A stretch of DNA of 64,000 bases from contig CAWFHZ010000022.1 of assembly GCA_963815785.1 (NCBI GenBank), forward strand, positions 1 through 64,000, written 5' to 3'. Below the pieces are notes generated by a model. That model saw only the letters and a program-made list of their open reading frames with translations. It was not told where the DNA came from and ran no database searches. The stretch comes from DATFVA01 sp963815785. Lineage in GTDB: Bacteria > Bacteroidota > Ignavibacteria > Ignavibacteriales > Ignavibacteriaceae. Of this stretch, positions 34,519 to 42,602 are shown in pieces (the stretch's first letter is position 1; each line of letters begins with the position of its first letter). The translations under genes were made by a program, and so were the position numbers.

Positions 34519-35391
34519 ATGTATCCTGAATTATTTAAAATAGGACCCTTCACCGTATACAGTTATGGACTTATGCTGGGAATCGCTTTTATTGTTTCCA
34601 GTTATATACTTACAAAAGAATTTGAAAGAAGAAAACTTAACCCAAACCTTGCAACAGAAATAACACTGCTTGCAATTGTTTTCGGAATTATCGGAAGTAA
34701 ACTTTTTCATCTTTTTGAAAATTGGAGTGCCTTCCTGCAGGATCCTGTTGGAATGGCGTTCTCTCCCGGAGGTTTAACTTTTTACGGCGGATTGATTCTT
34801 GCGATAATAGCAATCTGGATTTACGTACGAAGAAAGAAAATTCCATTCCTCGTTGTTGCCGATGCTGCTTCACCTTCTTTAATACTTGCTTATGGAATAG
34901 GAAGAATCGGATGTCATCTTGCAGGCGATGGAGATTACGGAATTCCCACAAGCCTTCCCTGGGGAACAGATTATTCACACGGAACAGTTCCTCCATCGGT
35001 GATGTTCAGAGGGACGGATATTGCAAAACATTTTCCAAACGGAATTGTGCCCGATAATACTCCTCTTCATCCCGCACCCATTTATGAATTTCTTGCTGCT
35101 CTGGTAATCTTTTACATTTTATGGAGATTAAGAAAAAAAGACTGGAATGATGGCAAATTATTTATGCTTTACCTTGTGTATGCAGGTATCGAAAGATTCC
35201 TTATTGAGATAATCAGGTTAAATCCAAAACTTTTATTTGGATTAACCGAAGCACAATTAATTTCTGTAGTTATGGTTGTAGTTGGCAGCCTGGGATTTAT
35301 TTACTTAACCCGGAGAAACAAACCCAGGTTTGTGCCGCCGCCTCTTAAACAGGAACATAAAAAGAAATTACCCAAAGAGGCTTCAACTTAA
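34519..35391 (+). CDS. lgt: Prolipoprotein diacylglyceryl transferase
   Basis: Lgt attaches diacylglycerol from phosphatidylglycerol to the lipobox cysteine of prolipoproteins, the step needed by the several lipoproteins in this window. Seven hydrophobic helices are visible. The family blocks are present in the variant form common in Bacteroidota: GGLTFYGGLI in place of the E. coli HGGL motif (His103 becomes Tyr) and GRIGCHLAGDGDYG in place of GRIGNF (Asn146 position is Cys). The essential arginine of GRIG is kept. The end (RFVPPPLKQEHKKKLP) is a charged tail. The stop codon overlaps the next ATG. Confidence 0.9.
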   Translation: MYPELFKIGPFTVYSYGLMLGIAFIVSSYILTKEFERRKLNPNLATEITLLAIVFGIIGSKLFHLFENWSAFLQDPVGMAFSPGGLTFYGGLILAIIAIWIYVRRKKIPFLVVADAASPSLILAYGIGRIGCHLAGDGDYGIPTSLPWGTDYSHGTVPPSVMFRGTDIAKHFPNGIVPDNTPLHPAPIYEFLAALVIFYILWRLRKKDWNDGKLFMLYLVYAGIERFLIEIIRLNPKLLFGLTEAQLISVVMVVVGSLGFIYLTRRNKPRFVPPPLKQEHKKKLPKEAST

Positions 35392-36122
35392 TGAGTTTGA
35401 TTGTCGGAAGAAAACCTGTTCTTGAAGCAATAAATTCGGGTGAAGAAATTGAACAGGTTTATATACTATTCGGGCAGCACGGGGGAATTGTTGAGGCAAT
35501 AAGAATTGCAGCAAAGAAAAGGGGAATAAAAGTAAACCAGGTAACCGCCGATAAATTTAAGGCACTTTCCAATCATCCGAACACGCAGGGAATCATTGCA
35601 AAAAAATCTTCTCAAAAATTTTATGTACTAGATGAGATAATTTCTTCTTCAAAAAACAAACATTATCCGTTACTTCTTTTACTGGATTCAATTCAGGATA
35701 CGCACAATGTAGGAGCAATACTCAGAACAGCCGAATGTTCCGAAGTAAGCGGTGTAATTGTTACAAAGCATAACAGTGCTCCGATTAATGAAACCGTAGT
35801 AAAAACTTCAGCAGGTGCAACAGAGCATTTAAAAATTGCGCAGGTAAATAATCTTGTCCAGGCAATTAAAGAATTAAAAGAAAATGGTTTCTGGGTTGTC
35901 GGATCTTCGCTGGAAAACTCAAAACCTTACACCGAAGTTGATTATAAAATTCCTGTGGCTTTAATAGTGGGTAACGAAGAAAAGGGCATCAGAAGATTAA
36001 CTGCCGAAAACTGCGACATCCTGGTTAACATTCCGATGAAGGGAAAGATACAATCGTTAAATGTATCAGTTGCATCAGGAATAATACTTTTTGAAATCCT
36101 CCGCCAAAGATCCTTAACATAA
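35391..36122 (+). CDS. rlmB: 23S rRNA (guanosine-2'-O-)-methyltransferase, SpoU/TrmH family
   Basis: This SPOUT-class methyltransferase resembles RlmB, which methylates the 2'-OH of G2251 in 23S rRNA. The N-terminal L30e-like substrate-binding domain (residues 1-75, with NHPNTQGIIA) is followed by the knotted SpoU domain. That domain has SIQDTHNVGAILRTAE (motif 1), ALIVGNEEKGI (motif 2) and IPMKGKIQSLNVSVASGI (motif 3), with S-adenosylmethionine bound in the knot. The length (243) matches. It starts in the stop codon of lgt. Confidence 0.93.
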   Translation: MSLIVGRKPVLEAINSGEEIEQVYILFGQHGGIVEAIRIAAKKRGIKVNQVTADKFKALSNHPNTQGIIAKKSSQKFYVLDEIISSSKNKHYPLLLLLDSIQDTHNVGAILRTAECSEVSGVIVTKHNSAPINETVVKTSAGATEHLKIAQVNNLVQAIKELKENGFWVVGSSLENSKPYTEVDYKIPVALIVGNEEKGIRRLTAENCDILVNIPMKGKIQSLNVSVASGIILFEILRQRSLT

Positions 36123-36271
36123 CCTTTGACTCTCTCTTTATAATTCCGTAAAATTACGTAAATAATATTATTTCCCGGGTTCGAAAATGGGCAAGTTTAA
36201 AAAAGACCTCTTATCCGATAATCACACGGAGCCATCTCTAAATTTGAACAAATAATTTTTTGGGGATAAGT

Positions 36272-38131
36272 ATGAAAAATTTATTACTTCTTTCGTTTTT
36301 AATTTTTTTCTCAATAAATATATCCTCCCAAACTTTTCTCTCATTAGACGGGATAGAAAATTTAAATTCAGAAACCATTTTACTTATTCATTACGGTGAT
36401 CTGAATTTCCGGAATTATGCCCCGGTTTATAAATTTGATGTTGCCAGTGGCTATGAAAAAAAGATGATGGATGCTTATTATTTGAATGCATCAGACACCA
36501 GAACCGTGCAAGACTTTGAATACTTCCCAAACGATACATTAAATTTTATTAATTGCGGTTATGGGATAATGCCTGATAATTATGGATATGTCGCTTTTAA
36601 TGATTCGTCAGTATTCGGATTTCAGCAGCAATTTCTTTATGTAAATATATCCAAACAGGATCCTTTAAAAACATATGCAGGGGGTGACGGACAACTCTAT
36701 CGAAGTTTTGATGGGGGTTTAACTTATCCACAGGATTCAACATTAAATTTTCATATGATTTCGGTTTCTGATTTTAATGATAATGAAATGTTCGGAATTG
36801 ATAGTCAAAATAATTTGATTAAATCTTTTGATGGCGGATATACTTCTATAATTGTGGACAACAATCCTGTCTATGAAGAAAATAATTTTAACCCGGAATT
36901 TTATTACGATCCTGATCAATCTCATATTTACAGAATAAACAAATCCGGCTCGTATAATCTTTATGTATCTAATGATATCGGCAATTCATATACGTGGGAA
37001 TTAAAAGCAGAGTACGAGCATCCTTTTGTTTTTGCTATTGATAAATCAGTAAGCGGAACTTGTTACCTGGGATATTATTACTCACTTTATAAGTCCGCAA
37101 ACTATGGAAACAGCTTTTCTCTTTTATATCATTTTGATGAAAGAATAACAGGCGTATACCCAAAACCTAACTCACAAATTCTATACGTTGCAACACAATA
37201 TCATATATATAAATTGGAGAATAACAGTCTTGCCACGTTAAAGGAAATTCAACCCGATCCTGCATTGGCAGCTTATTATCCCTTACACGTTGGAGATGTT
37301 TGGATATTTGATGGTTATACATGGTCTTACCCTGAGTACGAAAGCTATCAGATTAAGCGAAAAGTTAATAGTGAAGTACTGAAGCCTAATCAGAAAACAT
37401 ATTTTGAAATAGAAGAGAAAAATACCAGCTATCAATCCAGCAATTTTTATTATGAACGGATAGACACTGCAGATGCAAAAGTATACAGATATAGTGAAGA
37501 TTCCACAAGCCAGGAGTATTTATTAGATGATCTACGCGCTGAAGTCGGTGATACTGTTATGAGTTACCGATTTATGCGTGCACCTTATAACATTATTAAT
37601 TCTGCAGATACAACCGTGTATGGAGTAGCTACCCATTATAAATCTTTTCATTTTGAATTCCTTGATGGTTACACATATAACCTGGTAAAAGATTTCGGTC
37701 TTACTTATGTGTACAATACTTTTGATTTTGGAAGTGACACAAGGACTCTAAAAGGAGCAGTTATTAATGGAGTACTTTACGGGGACACAACTCTGACTGG
37801 AGTAGAAGAAAATCCAACCGAAATAAAATCTTTTTCATTATCACAAAATTATCCAAATCCGTTTAATCCCACAACGACAATTAAATATACAATACCAAAT
37901 GTCATTTCGACCAAAGGGAGAAATCTTTTTGTAACACTTAAAGTTTATGATGTACTCGGAAATGAAGTTGCAACATTAGTTAATGAACAAAAACCAGCAG
38001 GGAGTTATTCGGTTGAGTTTAATGGAAGTAACCTGCCTGCCGGCAAGGCAGGACTTTCGAGCGGAATTTATTTTTATCGAATTACTGCTGAAAATTTTAA
38101 TGCAACAAAGAAATTAATTTTGTTAAAATAA
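36272..38131 (+). CDS. Secreted T9SS type A sorting domain protein
   Basis: A signal peptide (KNLLLLSFLIFFSINISS) leads into a 500-residue extracellular part. It has repeated beta-propeller-like strands (SFDGGLTYPQD, SFDGGYTSIIVD, YKSANYGNSFSLL), similar to BNR/Asp-box repeats of sialidase-type propellers. The C-terminal domain (about 530-619) carries SLSQNYPNPFNPTTTI and SGIYFYRITAENFN, the T9SS type A signal for outer-membrane export. Two short insertions lie in the sorting domain, at 37901-37930 and 38032-38052. I start at ATG 36272, with GGGGAT before it; an in-frame TTG lies four codons upstream. The function of the propeller part is unknown. Confidence 0.85.
   Translation: MKNLLLLSFLIFFSINISSQTFLSLDGIENLNSETILLIHYGDLNFRNYAPVYKFDVASGYEKKMMDAYYLNASDTRTVQDFEYFPNDTLNFINCGYGIMPDNYGYVAFNDSSVFGFQQQFLYVNISKQDPLKTYAGGDGQLYRSFDGGLTYPQDSTLNFHMISVSDFNDNEMFGIDSQNNLIKSFDGGYTSIIVDNNPVYEENNFNPEFYYDPDQSHIYRINKSGSYNLYVSNDIGNSYTWELKAEYEHPFVFAIDKSVSGTCYLGYYYSLYKSANYGNSFSLLYHFDERITGVYPKPNSQILYVATQYHIYKLENNSLATLKEIQPDPALAAYYPLHVGDVWIFDGYTWSYPEYESYQIKRKVNSEVLKPNQKTYFEIEEKNTSYQSSNFYYERIDTADAKVYRYSEDSTSQEYLLDDLRAEVGDTVMSYRFMRAPYNIINSADTTVYGVATHYKSFHFEFLDGYTYNLVKDFGLTYVYNTFDFGSDTRTLKGAVINGVLYGDTTLTGVEENPTEIKSFSLSQNYPNPFNPTTTIKYTIPNVISTKGRNLFVTLKVYDVLGNEVATLVNEQKPAGSYSVEFNGSNLPAGKAGLSSGIYFYRITAENFNATKKLILLK
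37901..37930 (+). repeat. In-frame 30-bp insertion in a T9SS domain (VISTKGRNLF type)
   Basis: GTCATTTCGACCAAAGGGAG followed by AAATCTTTTT adds VISTKGRNLF between IPN and VTLKVYD. The sister sorting domains at 39440-39480 and 40880-40920 have only three or four residues there. I recall very similar GTCATTTCGACC...GAAATC sequences as dispersed repeats in Bacteroidota genomes; this is memory and was not checked. Confidence 0.45.
38032..38052 (+). repeat. Palindromic 21-bp insertion in a T9SS domain
   Basis: CCTGCCTGCCGGC at 38032-38044 with AAGGCAGG after it makes a near-perfect palindrome. It inserts LPAGKAG between the Asn and LSSGIY of the sorting domain. The same palindrome, differing by two bases, lies inside a tRNA-Thr copy at 51059-51078. 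Confidence 0.6.
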
Positions 38132-38140
38132 GGAGGAATC

Positions 38141-39652
38141 ATGAGGAGAACCAAAAGTTTTGTTCTGTATACGGTAGTTTGTCTATTTATGTACAATGGT
38201 TTTTCTTTCGGACAGTTTGTTGACAACTTTGAGTATTATTTTCCAGATCAACAGGTAGCCTGTCAGAAACCTGAGTACTGGACGACGTGGGACTTAACAC
38301 CTTGCGATTCGGTTGAAGATCCATATTTATCTTCCAATTATTCGTACTCCGGGGCATATTCGGTTGTAATCTTGCCAAATGATGATCTTGTAAAACTTAT
38401 AAATGAACCTTTGATCGCTTCTATAAGTTTCGAAGTTTATATTCCAACCGGTAAAGCAGGTTACTTTAATTTAATGAGTGGGTTTGCTCCTGATCCCAAT
38501 CAATGGGCAATGGAGTGTTACTTTGACGTAGATGGCACAGGCAGGTTGATTCATGGGATTACTGATAATTTTAGTTGGACTCCTGATGCATGGCATTCTG
38601 TTTATATAGGTATAGATATGATAAGTGATGTTGCCTATTTCTATTTTGATGGAACAGAAATCTCCTCCTGGCAATGGAGTCAGGGTGGAATAATAAACCT
38701 GCAGGTCGAAGCAATTGACTTCTTCGGAGCGACTGTAAATAATGAAATGTATTTTGATGATTTAGTTATTTGGGATGGTTGCTTGTCTTGCCAACCACCG
38801 AATCCAGCATATAATTTGACAGTGGAGGAAATTTTTAGTGCTGATCCGGCTTTAAAATTAAACTGGGAAAACAATTCAATGTTCAAATATGCTTTTTATA
38901 TAATCAGGAAAAACGGATATCCAAACGACCCGGGAAATTATCAGTATGTTGGAAGTACATCACCCAGCGTAATGGAATATATTGATTCGCTTATCACGAT
39001 CAATCAAAGATATAGTTACGGAGTAGTTACATATGGACGATATGGTTATTCAGATACGAGCAATTTTGTGACAATTTTAGTTGAACCAACGCCTGTCGAA
39101 CTCATTTCGTTTTCGATTGAAATTAATTTACAAAATGATGTTGTATTGACCTGGTCAACTGCAACAGAAACAAACAATAAAGGATTTGAAATTCAGCGTT
39201 CAGAAATCAGAAGTCCAGTCTGGCAGGATATTGAATTTGTTAATGGAAATGGAACGACAACCGAACAGAACACCTATTCATTTACAGATAAAAATGTTGC
39301 ATCGGGTAAATACCAGTACAGGTTAAAGCAAACAGATTTCGATGGAACTTTCAAATATTCGGATATTGTTGAAATTGAATTAGCGCCTGCTTCGTTTTCA
39401 CTTTCCCAAAACTTTCCCAACCCATTCAACCCAACAACAAACATCGAATATCAATTTCCGAATAGAGAATTTGTTTCCCTAAAAGTTTATGATGTACTTG
39501 GAAACGAAGTTGCAACATTAGTTAATGAAGAAAAAACTGCAGGAAGTTATTCAGTAAATTTCGATGCAAGCAAATTATCAAGCGGGATTTATTTCTACAA
39601 ATTATCTGCCGGAAATTTTATTCAGACCCGAAAAATGATTTTTTTAAAATAA
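38141..39652 (+). CDS. Secreted T9SS type A sorting domain protein
   Basis: A signal peptide (KSFVLYTVVCLFMYNGFSFG) is followed by a jelly-roll-like domain (about 25-220, with SYSGAYSVVIL, GKAGYFNLMSGFAPD and EMYFDDLVIWDG), as in concanavalin/laminin-type surface domains. Two fibronectin-like segments come next (ELISFSIEINLQNDVVLTW) and then the type A sorting domain (SLSQNFPNPFNPTTNI, SSGIYFYKLSAGNF). It lies 9 bp after the previous T9SS gene, has a strong AAGGAGG ribosome binding site and is followed by a terminator. The two genes probably form one operon of surface proteins. The ligand is unknown. Confidence 0.87.
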   Translation: MRRTKSFVLYTVVCLFMYNGFSFGQFVDNFEYYFPDQQVACQKPEYWTTWDLTPCDSVEDPYLSSNYSYSGAYSVVILPNDDLVKLINEPLIASISFEVYIPTGKAGYFNLMSGFAPDPNQWAMECYFDVDGTGRLIHGITDNFSWTPDAWHSVYIGIDMISDVAYFYFDGTEISSWQWSQGGIINLQVEAIDFFGATVNNEMYFDDLVIWDGCLSCQPPNPAYNLTVEEIFSADPALKLNWENNSMFKYAFYIIRKNGYPNDPGNYQYVGSTSPSVMEYIDSLITINQRYSYGVVTYGRYGYSDTSNFVTILVEPTPVELISFSIEINLQNDVVLTWSTATETNNKGFEIQRSEIRSPVWQDIEFVNGNGTTTEQNTYSFTDKNVASGKYQYRLKQTDFDGTFKYSDIVEIELAPASFSLSQNFPNPFNPTTNIEYQFPNREFVSLKVYDVLGNEVATLVNEEKTAGSYSVNFDASKLSSGIYFYKLSAGNFIQTRKMIFLK

Positions 39653-39674
39653 ATTTATAAAAATATTAATGTTC

Positions 39675-39705
39675 AAAGACCGTCTTGATGGCGGTCTTTT
39701 TTTTT
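39675..39705 (+). terminator. Rho-independent terminator after the T9SS gene pair
   Basis: AAAGACCG at 39675-39682 pairs with CGGTCTTT at 39692-39699, followed by a run of T to 39705. It lies 22 bp after the stop codon. Confidence 0.88.
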
Positions 39706-39800
39706 CTATTTATACTTTTGATAAAAAACACAAATAAACTTCGCTTCAAAATTATTTAGTGTATCCACAATTTTTAATCCAATTGTGCAACTAAAATTAT

Positions 39801-39817
39801 GTTATTGTTACAATAAC
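39801..39817. promoter_or_regulatory. 17-bp perfect palindrome upstream of a T9SS gene
   Basis: GTTATTGT-T-ACAATAAC is a perfect inverted repeat 67 bp before the ATG of the gene at 39884. It has the size of a dimeric repressor or activator site. No regulator gene is adjacent, so the protein that binds is unknown. Confidence 0.4.
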
Positions 39818-39883
39818 GTGATAGTTAAGGCTCATATTGCTTACCGAATTCAAAGCACTTAATAATTAAAAAAGGAGAGCATT

Positions 39884-41092
39884 ATGAAGAAAAGTATTTT
39901 TCTGATTTTGACTTTTATTATTCTCGTGATCCAATCTGCGCTGCTGGCACAGGTAGATCCTGACACAGCTATGAAAGCAAGCATTGATCGGTTTAGTGCA
40001 GATGCAGGACATTTATTTGTGAGAGATTCCGCTAACGGATTACCCGGCCCGAATGTTCCTGTAAATTTTGACATGGAACCATTTATAAGTATGGGATTTG
40101 GTCCAAACGGTGAATATTCAACTTACTATAACTTTGATGTTCAGCCGACCGTACCTGCTCCGATATTTGTACTTTTCAGAGACGGTGAACCGGCTCCTGT
40201 GGAGGGACAGTTAAACATAGTAGGTGTTATCCCGGGAGATGCGGGCTATAATGATTTCTGGGAAGTAAATAAGGTTACTGTTCCATCGAACTATGTTGCA
40301 AACACAATTGTAAGTACAGAACAGATTCTTAGCGGCGGTTATACTATTGAGGAAACAAATACAATAGTTAATTGCCCGATAGTTCCCGATAATTCCTCAG
40401 CAATGTTACGGTATAACGCAAGTGAAGATACTTCTTTATCAAGGGGATGGTACGATTCAACAGTTGTATATTATTTTAACTTTGCCGAAGCACCGATTAT
40501 GGCAGATGGAAATGGTATGGTTCCGCTTTCACCAATTTATGTTACTTTTAATATAAACCCGGGAGAGCCCGGAGGTGGTCCGCCTTCAGGATTTAAGACT
40601 GATTCAACAGGACGTACTCATAACGTACCTTCAACCTTACCCGGAGATGCAACATATTCGCCATTGTGGTTTGTAAATATTTATGATAACGCAGATTTTG
40701 ATATGGTACACGATCTATCTTCTGCGGAAAATGCAACCATCCTGGTTACCGGTGCAGCAAATGTAAATTGTCCTATTGTTTCAGTAAGCAATCCTACTGC
40801 AATTGAAGATAATCAGAATGTTCAACCTGAAGTGTACAGTCTGGCTCAGAATTATCCCAATCCTTTTAATCCGACAACAAATATAAGCTACAAAATTCCT
40901 GAATCGGGATTTGTGAGCTTAAAAGTTTATGATGCATTAGGAAGGGAAGTTGCAACTCTTGTAAATGAGGTTAAACCTGCCGGAAATTATCTTGTAAATT
41001 TTAATGCCGCTGGACTTGCCAGTGGAATTTATTTTTACAGATTAAAAACAGGAAATTTTACTCAAAATCATAAGATGATATTGCTTAAATAA
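39884..41092 (+). CDS. Secreted T9SS type A sorting domain protein with repeated module
   Basis: A signal peptide (KKSIFLILTFIILVIQSALLA) is followed by two similar modules of about 120 residues. Both have the pattern P(V/I)FVLF or PIYVTFN, then a glycine-rich turn, LPGDA(T)YS/GYNDFW(F/E)VN and an AxxILVTGAANVNCPIV-type end with a single cysteine (NCPIV occurs in both). The sorting domain starts at SLAQNYPNPFNPTTNI and ends SGIYFYRLKTGNFTQ. I do not know a name for the duplicated module. The ribosome binding site is AAAGGAGAG. It is a single gene with a palindrome upstream. Confidence 0.85.
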   Translation: MKKSIFLILTFIILVIQSALLAQVDPDTAMKASIDRFSADAGHLFVRDSANGLPGPNVPVNFDMEPFISMGFGPNGEYSTYYNFDVQPTVPAPIFVLFRDGEPAPVEGQLNIVGVIPGDAGYNDFWEVNKVTVPSNYVANTIVSTEQILSGGYTIEETNTIVNCPIVPDNSSAMLRYNASEDTSLSRGWYDSTVVYYFNFAEAPIMADGNGMVPLSPIYVTFNINPGEPGGGPPSGFKTDSTGRTHNVPSTLPGDATYSPLWFVNIYDNADFDMVHDLSSAENATILVTGAANVNCPIVSVSNPTAIEDNQNVQPEVYSLAQNYPNPFNPTTNISYKIPESGFVSLKVYDALGREVATLVNEVKPAGNYLVNFNAAGLASGIYFYRLKTGNFTQNHKMILLK

Positions 41093-41115
41093 TTTTCTGT
41101 ATTTATTAATAGTTT

Positions 41116-41162
41116 AAAGCCGGAGAAGATGGATTTTACAATTCATTTTTTCCGGTTTTTTA
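41116..41162 (+). terminator. Long-loop terminator after the T9SS gene
   Basis: AAAGCCGGA at 41116-41124 pairs with TCCGGTTTT at 41151-41159 (one G-T pair) across a 26-base loop, with T residues following. The loop is long, so the efficiency is uncertain. Confidence 0.55.
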
Positions 41163-41231
41163 ATATCTGATTTAGTTTCAGTAAATAATAATTTTGTTGA
41201 TTGAGCTATCATTTCATGTAACTAACTTACC

Positions 41232-41262
41232 TTGACTGCCGAAAACCAATTCTCTATATTTG
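41232..41262 (+). promoter_or_regulatory. Bacteroidota-type promoter for the M16 protease gene
   Basis: TTGAC at 41232-41236 and TATATTTG at 41255-41262 with an 18-bp spacer match the -33/-7 consensus (TTG ... TAnnTTTG) of the main sigma factor of Bacteroidota. The start codon follows 39 bp later. The identical boxes and spacing occur before rpsL. Confidence 0.65.
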
Positions 41263-41301
41263 AAAACGTTTTTTTGAATAATTATAGAGATTTTTGATAT
41301 C

Positions 41302-42558
41302 TTGAATCAGTATAAGAAGACAATCCTGCCTAACGGTATAAAAGTTTTAACAGAAACCATACCTTACGTAAAATCATTTTCACTCGGATTCTGGTTTAAT
41401 GTTGGAAGCCGCGATGAAAATTTTAATAACAATGGAATTTCACATTTCATTGAGCACATGCTTTTTAAGGGAACTAAAAAACGTACGGCTGGAAAAATAG
41501 CAAATGAAATTGAATCGACCGGCGGATATTTAAACGCTTTTACATCCAAAGAACATACCTGTTATTATGGAAGAGGATTAGAAAATCATATCGGAAAAAC
41601 TTTTGATGTTTTAGCTGATATGATTCAGGATCCGACATTTAAACCAACGGAAATCAAAAAGGAATCCAGTGTAATTGTAGATGAGCTTTACGATATAGAA
41701 GATAACCCTGAAGAATTAATATTTGATAAATTTGAAGAAGTGATTTTTTCGGGAAACAGTTTAAGCCTTCCGATAATCGGGACTGAAAAAACTATCAGGA
41801 GCTTTACACAGAATGACCTTTTTCATTTTGTGAAAGAGAAATACGGTTTCAATAAAATGATTATTGCTGCCTCAGGTGCAGTTGAACATGAAAAAATATT
41901 AAAGCTGATAGAGAAATATTTTCATAAAGATCTGGGAACTTCCGGTGTAAAAAGAAAATTCTACGGGCACTCAAATATTCCTGCCAAAGTTGAATTGATT
42001 GATAAAGAGATTCAGCAGGTTCATGCGATAATAGGCAAGTCAACTTTCGGTTATAAAAGTGATTTAAGAAATAAAGTTGCAGTTCTTACTCAGATTCTCG
42101 GGGAAGGCAGCAGCTCGCGGTTATTTCAATCAATAAGAGAACGGAATGGAATTGCTTACCAGGTAAACTCATTCCTCAATTCTTTTTATGATGTTTCGTC
42201 TTTTGGTGTATATTTATCTACAAATGAAAAAACAATGGATAAAGCACTTTCAATTGTAGACAGAGAATTTAAGAAGATGAAAAATACTAAGGTTTCTGAA
42301 AGAGAATTAAATAAAGCCAAAGAAGCAATGAAAGGGCAGTTCCTTTTAAGTCTTGAAAATACTTCCAACAGAATGTTCAGGATGGCTCAGTCTGAATTAT
42401 ATAATAATAGAATAAAAACAACTGATGAAATAATAAGAGAGATTGATTCAGTAAAAAGAGAAGATATTCTGGACCTGGCAAACGATTTACTTGATGAAAA
42501 TACTTTTATAAAAATTATAATTAAATCAAAAGATACTTTATTAAAATCAGCAGCCTGA
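41302..42558 (+). CDS. M16 family zinc peptidase (PqqL/YmxG-like)
   Basis: This is a processing-type metallopeptidase with the inverted zinc motif HFIEH (His48, Glu51, His52) and the downstream Glu region (VIVDELYDIEDNPEE). The second M16 domain begins near residue 190 and carries the partner motif ERNGIAYQVNSFL. At 418 residues it is the single-chain bacterial form that usually dimerises. It starts at a TTG, because no ATG in frame lies nearby and a promoter is placed 39 bp before it. Substrates are unknown. It precedes an aminotransferase gene by 44 bp, probably in one transcript. Confidence 0.92.
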   Translation: MNQYKKTILPNGIKVLTETIPYVKSFSLGFWFNVGSRDENFNNNGISHFIEHMLFKGTKKRTAGKIANEIESTGGYLNAFTSKEHTCYYGRGLENHIGKTFDVLADMIQDPTFKPTEIKKESSVIVDELYDIEDNPEELIFDKFEEVIFSGNSLSLPIIGTEKTIRSFTQNDLFHFVKEKYGFNKMIIAASGAVEHEKILKLIEKYFHKDLGTSGVKRKFYGHSNIPAKVELIDKEIQQVHAIIGKSTFGYKSDLRNKVAVLTQILGEGSSSRLFQSIRERNGIAYQVNSFLNSFYDVSSFGVYLSTNEKTMDKALSIVDREFKKMKNTKVSERELNKAKEAMKGQFLLSLENTSNRMFRMAQSELYNNRIKTTDEIIREIDSVKREDILDLANDLLDENTFIKIIIKSKDTLLKSAA

Positions 42559-42602
42559 GAATTATTTTAACTTAATAGTTTCAATTAAATAAAGAATTTA
42601 AA

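Noticed and set aside
36187..36255. 22-codon frame (starting MGKFKKDLLSDN) between rlmB and the T9SS gene
   Set aside because: Too short, with no clear ribosome binding site or membrane segment; only the A/T-rich context keeps it open.
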